From assembly GCF_011745665.1 (NCBI RefSeq), contig NZ_CP050253.1, positions 843,418 through 907,417 on the forward strand: DNA of 64,000 nt, written 5' to 3'. Positions 58,337 to 64,000 of this stretch are shown piece by piece. The notes under the pieces are model-generated. The model made no database searches and was not told the DNA's origin. It saw only the letters and a program-made list of their open reading frames with translations. The translations under genes were made by a program, and so were the position numbers. Origin of the DNA: Zophobihabitans entericus (GTDB taxonomy: Bacteria > Pseudomonadota > Gammaproteobacteria > Enterobacterales > Orbaceae). The number at the start of each line of letters is the position of its first letter. The stretch's first letter is position 1.

Positions 58337-60047
58337 TACACTTCTCCTTTGAGGACTATCAGCTGGTTATTTTGAATTTGCCAGATATGGCTAAACTCAT
58401 CTAACTTATCTGTCTGATGGGTGATCATTAAGACTGTACGGCTTTTTCCCGCTTGTTGCAGTGAATGTTTAACTTTCTCTGCACTTAATTTATCCAGACT
58501 GGCGGTAGGCTCATCAAGTAAAAGCAACGAAGCCGGTTTAAGTAGTGCCCTTGCAACAGCAATACGCTGTGCCTGACCGATTGAGAGTCTGGTAGCATCA
58601 TCACCAATAACTGTGTCTAAGCCGTCTGGTAGGTCACGGGTAAATTCGTCTACATAGGCTTGTTGTAAGATTTCAGACAAGTGTTGTTCGCTGGTATCTG
58701 GCGCTGCCAGTAAAATATTATCCCGAATAGTTTTAGCGGGTAAATTAGGGTTCTGGCCCACCCAGCTTAATTGTTGTCGCCAGTTTTTTTTATCTATTTG
58801 ATTTAATTCAATATTACTTATCTTCAACGAACCCTGATAAGGTAAGAACCCCAGAAGTACATTAATTAATGAGGTTTTTCCTTCACCACTTTTACCGATA
58901 ATGGCAACCTGTTGACCCTGTTGTAAAGTAAATGAGAATGGTCCGGCAATGGGCTGATTTGTGTGAGATAAAATAACTAAATCTTTAGCTACAATTTGAC
59001 TAAATGGTTCAGATAGTGTCTCTAATGATTGCAGTTCTGCTGGCGCAGATGATTCAGATAAAAAGTCATAAATTGAATCAGCAGCTGCCACAGCCTGAGC
59101 TTTGGCATGATAATAAGTGCCTAAATCACGCAATGGCTGGAAGAATTCAGGAGCCAGAATAAGTGCAAAGAAGCCAGCAAACAGTGTGACACCCAGTCCA
59201 TAAGAACCAAAATTCAGTTCGCCCAAATAAGAAAAACCAAAATACACTGCCACGACAGCAATCGAAACTGAAGCAAAAAATTCCAGTACACCGGAAGATA
59301 AAAAGGCCATTTTCAGCACTTCCATGGTGCGAGTTCTGAAATTTTCTGAAGCTTCCGTAATTTCTTCTGTCTGCTTTTTGCCCTGATTAAACAGACGAAT
59401 AGTTTCGATACTGCGTAATCGATCTAAGAAGTGCCCACTTAAACGATTTAAAGCTAGAAAATTACGCTTATTAACGTCAGCTGCGCCCATGCCAACCAAG
59501 GCCATAAACAGAGGAATGAGTGGGGCAGTGATAAAGAGAATAACTGCGGCTGCCCAGTTGACTGGTAAAATAGCAACTAAGATAAATAGCGGAATCATTG
59601 CCGCCAGACGCATTTGTGGCAGGTAGCGACTATAAAAATCTTGTAGATCTTCTATTTGCTCAATGAGTAAGGTACTCCAGCTGCCGGTTGTTTTTTGGTT
59701 AATATAGGCCGGGCCTTGTTGTTCCAGAGTGTTTAGCACCTGTTCACGAATACTACGGCGAATTTTAGCACCAATAAAGAAGTTAATTTGTTCCCGAAGG
59801 TAGACAAAAATAACGCGTAGTAGCAGGGTAATTAAAAATCCAAAGAAATAAGGGAGAATATCTGCTCTGCCCGCACCATCCATAATCAGACGTTGCAAGA
59901 TAGTCGCAAGCAACCAGGCTTGTACAATAATAAGTAAACCGCTGATGACACCTGTTAACACAGAAAGGCGCAAGCTGGTTTTATAAAATCCAGCTTGCTG
60001 TTTAAGCCATTTAAAGAGTAATTTCTGCTTAACTTTATCGAGCGACA

Positions 60048-60048
<1 letters not shown>
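58336..60048 (-). CDS. cydD: Heterodimeric ABC exporter subunit CydD
   Basis: 570 residues (588 in E. coli). Six spans, then Walker A AIIGKSGEGKTSLI, an unusual signature segment RLSIGQAQRIAVARA where LSGGQ is expected, and Walker B LLLLDEPTASLD. The degenerate signature (LSIGQ) is typical of CydD. It starts at the trxB stop (TAATG) and ends at the cydC start. Order trxB-cydD-cydC as in E. coli. Confidence 0.95.
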
Positions 60049-61025
<977 letters not shown>

Positions 61026-61170
61026 TTAAATATAATGGGGCTTAGTCTAGCATTATCAGGGATAACAGGATATGTTTTATCAGGCTTTTTTAACGTAATT
61101 TTATTAATCATTCCAATAGGCAGATTTATGCACTAAGTCCGATTGGCTTAGTTTACTGTTTGCTGGGGAA

Positions 61171-61854
61171 TTAATTAACTTTACTGACAACACTAATAAT
61201 TTTAGCAATTGCAGTGAACATCTCCTGACTTTCATGTTGTGTTAAAAAATAACTACGATAAACAGGATTATCGCTACTAATATGATAACCATTTTTGATG
61301 GGATCGTACTGTAAACGCTTTACCATGATAGTGTTGTTTAGTTTTATGATAAAAACACCTTGCAAAGCTCCAGTCCATCCTTGCTTGCGGATATTAATCA
61401 GTGTGGTTTCACCGTGTTGAAGAGTGGGTGACATATTTTCACCACGGATATAAAAAAGCGCAGGTGTTTCTATATCAAAACTTTGGCTATTTAACTAGGC
61501 GGGTGTCAGACTGACATTACCTAAACTGACAGAGGCCTCCAGTGTATAGTCATTATTATCTGAATTGACGACTAATTCTGGTAAGACGATCAAACCATTT
61601 TGTGGGTCATATTTTAAATGAAAATCATTGCCAGGATCTGAGTGAGAATTTTTTTCTGTATGAGAGCCTGTAGCAAGCCATGTAACAGAAACATTACCGA
61701 CACTAGCGATCGACAGTAAATTTTGTAACGTTGGTTCTGAGCCACCGGTTAAATACCTTCTTACTGCACTCTCTGAGAGGTTGCACTTGCGTGCAAAAGA
61801 GTTTGTCGAATTATTTCCAATTACCCATTTCAATCGATTAGCAAAGCTTGTCAT
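61171..61854 (-). pseudogene. XRE/S24 phage-type repressor split by an in-frame amber codon
   Basis: The minus strand reads one 227-codon frame broken only by TAG at 61497-61495. Before it (119 residues) is a CI-type helix-turn-helix, FARKCNLSESAVRRYLTGGSEPTLQNLLSIA, with a linker. After it, in the same frame, comes LNSQSFDIETPALFYIRGENMSPTLQHGETTLI, the S24/LexA-type C-terminal domain, to the stop at 61171. A later Met (61434) would give an 87-residue separate C-terminal part. The S24 serine position of the usual GDSM motif is Asn here (GENM), so self-cleavage is unlikely. It could be a pseudogene, a readthrough product or a sequencing error. No other phage gene is near. Confidence 0.85.
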
Positions 61855-62333
61855 TTTTATGCTCTTATCATTATTGTATTATTTCTCTACATAAGAATTG
61901 CACCACGTACAATTACTTATACAAAGCGTAAACTCATAATTGTAATGGAATATATTATTTTAATTTGTATAAATAATCAATTTACAATTTTATCTTATTA
62001 ATATTTATTTATATTTACAATAGTAATGGATTTTTAATATTAATTTATCCGATAATACACAAATTTGTAATCGGTTTTTTGTATAAAAAGAATCTTTTTG
62101 TGTGGAAGTAATTTAATTTATTTATTCTTATTCGAATAAGGTTATTTTTTTAGCAAGTATAAGTGATTTATTAATAGAAATATTTTTATTGTAAAAGAAA
62201 TGTGAAAAGAAAAGTACAGTATGGATATTAAATTTTGCGAAAAATACGCTGATTAGTTGCAAAAGAGAGTAAAAGGAAGACATAATTTTATTGAGTTTGA
62301 ATAAGATTATGTCTGGTCAGAGAGGGTATGTAA
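61855..62333. other. AT-rich intergenic region upstream of the split repressor
   Basis: 479 nt, one of the most AT-rich stretches of the window. It contains several related elements: ATTGTAAT near 61938, TTTACAAT near 61980 and 62017, and TTTGTAAT near 62066. These could be operators for the neighbouring repressor. No ORF is supported. Confidence 0.4.
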
Positions 62334-62981
62334 TTAGATATAAGTGATGATGTCTGATGGAGCAAAACGGTACTTTTTAGGTTGTTGGTTCGCCCGGTAA
62401 CCAAAAGTTAAACCAAGAGCTATGCCAAATTCGCGAGGATTAAACATCGTAACATGCTCTGTCAGAACTTGTTCTAAAGACTGATATTCAAAGCCACCAA
62501 TGGCACAGGAATCAATCCCTATATAAGCAGCAGCTGTCATCATATTAGCAGCAGCAATATAACACTGCATCTCTGCCCAGTTTTCTACATTATTATTGTT
62601 CGAAAGAGCCTGAGTATAGTAATCAATGAAATACTGGCAGGACTTATCCAATAAGGTATCACTGTTGGCTGGCAGACGACGAGCAAAGGCACTTCTCAAA
62701 AAATGGCTATCTAACTGAAACTGACTTGCTTTACGGAAGAGAATAATCATTGCATGTGAACAGGAGGTTAATTGTATCTGATTTCCACAGGCTTTGCGTA
62801 TTGCGGCTTTTACTTCTTTGTTGGTGACAACTAAAAAGTGCCATGGTTCAAGTCCAAATGACGAGGGAGACAGACGGCCTGCTTCTAAAACTTCCTGAAA
62901 GTCCTGAGCGGGAATAGTTCGTTTATCATCAAATAATTTGCAAGCGTGACGGAAATTAAGTGCTTCTGTAAATTTATTCAT
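62334..62981 (-). CDS. Nitroreductase-family NAD(P)H-dependent oxidoreductase (NfsB-like)
   Basis: 215 residues, the NfsB length (217). FMN-binding N-terminal ALNFRHACKLFDDKRTIP, the SPSSFGLEPWHFLVV motif (about 38-52), and the C-terminal FGIALGLTFGYR. Members reduce nitroaromatics, quinones or flavins. The start is 62981 with GGAG-like 'aggagaaac' just upstream. It lies 30 nt after the AmpG-like gene in the same direction, so the two may be co-transcribed. Confidence 0.88.
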   Translation of the reverse strand: MNKFTEALNFRHACKLFDDKRTIPAQDFQEVLEAGRLSPSSFGLEPWHFLVVTNKEVKAAIRKACGNQIQLTSCSHAMIILFRKASQFQLDSHFLRSAFARRLPANSDTLLDKSCQYFIDYYTQALSNNNNVENWAEMQCYIAAANMMTAAAYIGIDSCAIGGFEYQSLEQVLTEHVTMFNPREFGIALGLTFGYRANQQPKKYRFAPSDIITYI

Positions 62982-63011
62982 AGATGTTTCTCCTGCAAAA
63001 TAATGCGAAGT

Positions 63012-64000
63012 TTATTTGGATAGTTTATTGTTCCATGGCGCAACTTTAGGTAATAACATCATTCCTGGCAGAGCTAAAATGACACAAAGCCAGAAGAAGT
63101 GTGTCCAGCCCAGATGCTCGACCATGACTCCTGTCGTAGAGTTAATGATGGTTCTTGGAATCGAAGCAAAACTGGTAAATAGCGCAAACTGTGTTGCGGT
63201 GTAAAGTGGATTAGTCGTTTTAGCAATAAAAGCGACAAAGGCTGCAGTGCCAAGACCAACGCCTAAGGCTTCAAAACTGATGACAACTGCCAGCATAACC
63301 TTTTCTTTACTCCCAATCCAAAGGAAAGGCCCTTCCATAGAGAGCCAGACAAAGCCCAAAATGGAGACAACCTGCACGATACCAAATAACCATAATGCGC
63401 GGTTAATTCCCAGCTTTATCATAAAGATACCACCCAGCAGCGCACCAATAACACTTGGCCAGAGCGAGGCATTCTTTGCAATCAATCCAATCTCTATTTT
63501 GCTAAACCCCATCTGAAGATAAAAAGGTGTAGCAAGGGACGTTGCCATACTATCGCCCAGCTTGTATAAGAAGATAAATGACAGAATCAGTAGGGCTGTT
63601 TTCCAGCCATTACGTTGCATAAAATCTGCCAAAGGTTTAATAAAGATATCTTCAATACTACGTGGTCGAGGTTGCTGATTCTGCGGCTCTTTGACCAGTA
63701 ATGTCATCACGATAGCGGGTGCCATAAACAAGGCTGTAATAATAAAGACAGAGTGCCAGGAGAAGTAATGAGATAAGATCAAAGATAAAGAACCCGGCAC
63801 TAAACCAGCAATCCGGTAAGCATTAATATGGATACTGTTACCCAGCCCCAGTTCCTGATCGGTTAATAGCTCCCGTCGGAAAGCATCCAGCGCGACGTCC
63901 TGCGTGGCAGAAAAAAGGGCGATAGCAAAACAAAGACCAGAGATAAGCCAGATATTTAAATTGGGTGAGAAAAAGCCTAAAGAAGCAATCAAAAAGAATA
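63012..64000 (-). CDS. AmpG-like muropeptide permease (partial, cut by the window edge)
   Basis: About 329 C-terminal residues are seen; the start lies beyond 64000. MFS protein with the AmpG-type loop ATQDVALDAFRRELLTDQELGLGNSIHINAYRIAGLVPGSLSLIL, where E. coli AmpG has DVVFDAWKTDVL. The second half has KLGDSMATSLATPFYLQMGFS, another AmpG-like segment. AmpG imports GlcNAc-anhydroMurNAc peptides for murein recycling and AmpR/AmpC induction. AmpG identity is likely but not certain without the N-terminus. Confidence 0.8.
   Translation of the reverse strand, partial: FFLIASLGFFSPNLNIWLISGLCFAIALFSATQDVALDAFRRELLTDQELGLGNSIHINAYRIAGLVPGSLSLILSHYFSWHSVFIITALFMAPAIVMTLLVKEPQNQQPRPRSIEDIFIKPLADFMQRNGWKTALLILSFIFLYKLGDSMATSLATPFYLQMGFSKIEIGLIAKNASLWPSVIGALLGGIFMIKLGINRALWLFGIVQVVSILGFVWLSMEGPFLWIGSKEKVMLAVVISFEALGVGLGTAAFVAFIAKTTNPLYTATQFALFTSFASIPRTIINSTTGVMVEHLGWTHFFWLCVILALPGMMLLPKVAPWNNKLSK

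Noticed and set aside
61060..61090. 16-mer ATATGTTTTATCAGGC shared with the minus strand near 42590
   Set aside because: One shared 16-mer in 64 kb of AT-rich sequence is close to chance expectation, and the flanks differ, so I do not call a dispersed repeat.
61171..64000. Prophage remnant around the XRE/S24 repressor
   Set aside because: Neighbours are trxB, a nitroreductase and an AmpG-like permease; no other phage gene is present.

Overview
The window is a 64 kb stretch of chromosome from a low-GC gammaproteobacterium. The gene content is close to Enterobacterales and Pasteurellales: trxB-cydDC-aat, dnaB-alr, tmk-holB, pyrF-yciH, leuABCD with a leader peptide, yejABEF, cdaR, tmaR and ycbL. 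The AT-rich coding style and the use of FabV suggest an Orbaceae-like gut symbiont, but this is inference and no rRNA is present to confirm it. I see no insertion sequence, integrase, CRISPR array or structural phage gene.

Layout. 0-4 kb: a BASS-family transporter, MdtD, YcbL, a small DUF3592-like membrane protein and tRNA-Asn. 4-10.4 kb: a large autotransporter, then a Kef-type K+/H+ antiporter divergent from mdaB. 10.4-15.3 kb: an exported 657-residue protein with WG-like repeats, fabV, rnk, and a truncated MetE/YxjG-like protein behind apparent MetJ boxes. 15.5-21.2 kb: murJ followed by four tandem paralogues of an unrecognised polytopic membrane protein. 21.3-26.6 kb: dnaB, alr, mltG, tmk, holB. 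26.6-30.8 kb: an MBOAT acyltransferase with two SGNH hydrolases, a probable envelope O-acetylation unit. 30.9-31.9 kb: pyrF-yciH.

32.3-37.1 kb is a small catabolic locus: an AraC regulator, an altronate/galactarate dehydratase-family enzyme, an MFS transporter and a metal-dependent cyclase/hydrolase. Two TTGCATA half-sites exactly 21 bp apart lie between regulator and enzyme. 37.5-41.1 kb is a nucleoside-use operon: a DeoR helix-turn-helix fused to a ribokinase, a nucleoside hydrolase and an MFS transporter. A 10-bp tandem repeat and a CRP-like site lie upstream. 41.3-43.4 kb: tmaR, hxpB and a methyltransferase with an odd C-terminal tail. 43.5-48.5 kb: leuABCD, with a readable Leu-rich leader peptide and attenuator.

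48.6-61 kb: cdaR, then a nine-gene leftward run trxB-cydD-cydC-aat-yejA-yejB-yejE-yejF (aat and yejA overlap). 61.1-64 kb: an XRE/S24 phage-type repressor broken by one in-frame amber codon, a nitroreductase-family enzyme, and an AmpG-like permease cut by the window edge.

The most interesting items are the MetJ-box/truncated MetE-like gene, the four-paralogue membrane-protein array, the DeoR-ribokinase fusion operon, the uncharacterised AraC-controlled catabolic locus, and the amber-split repressor.
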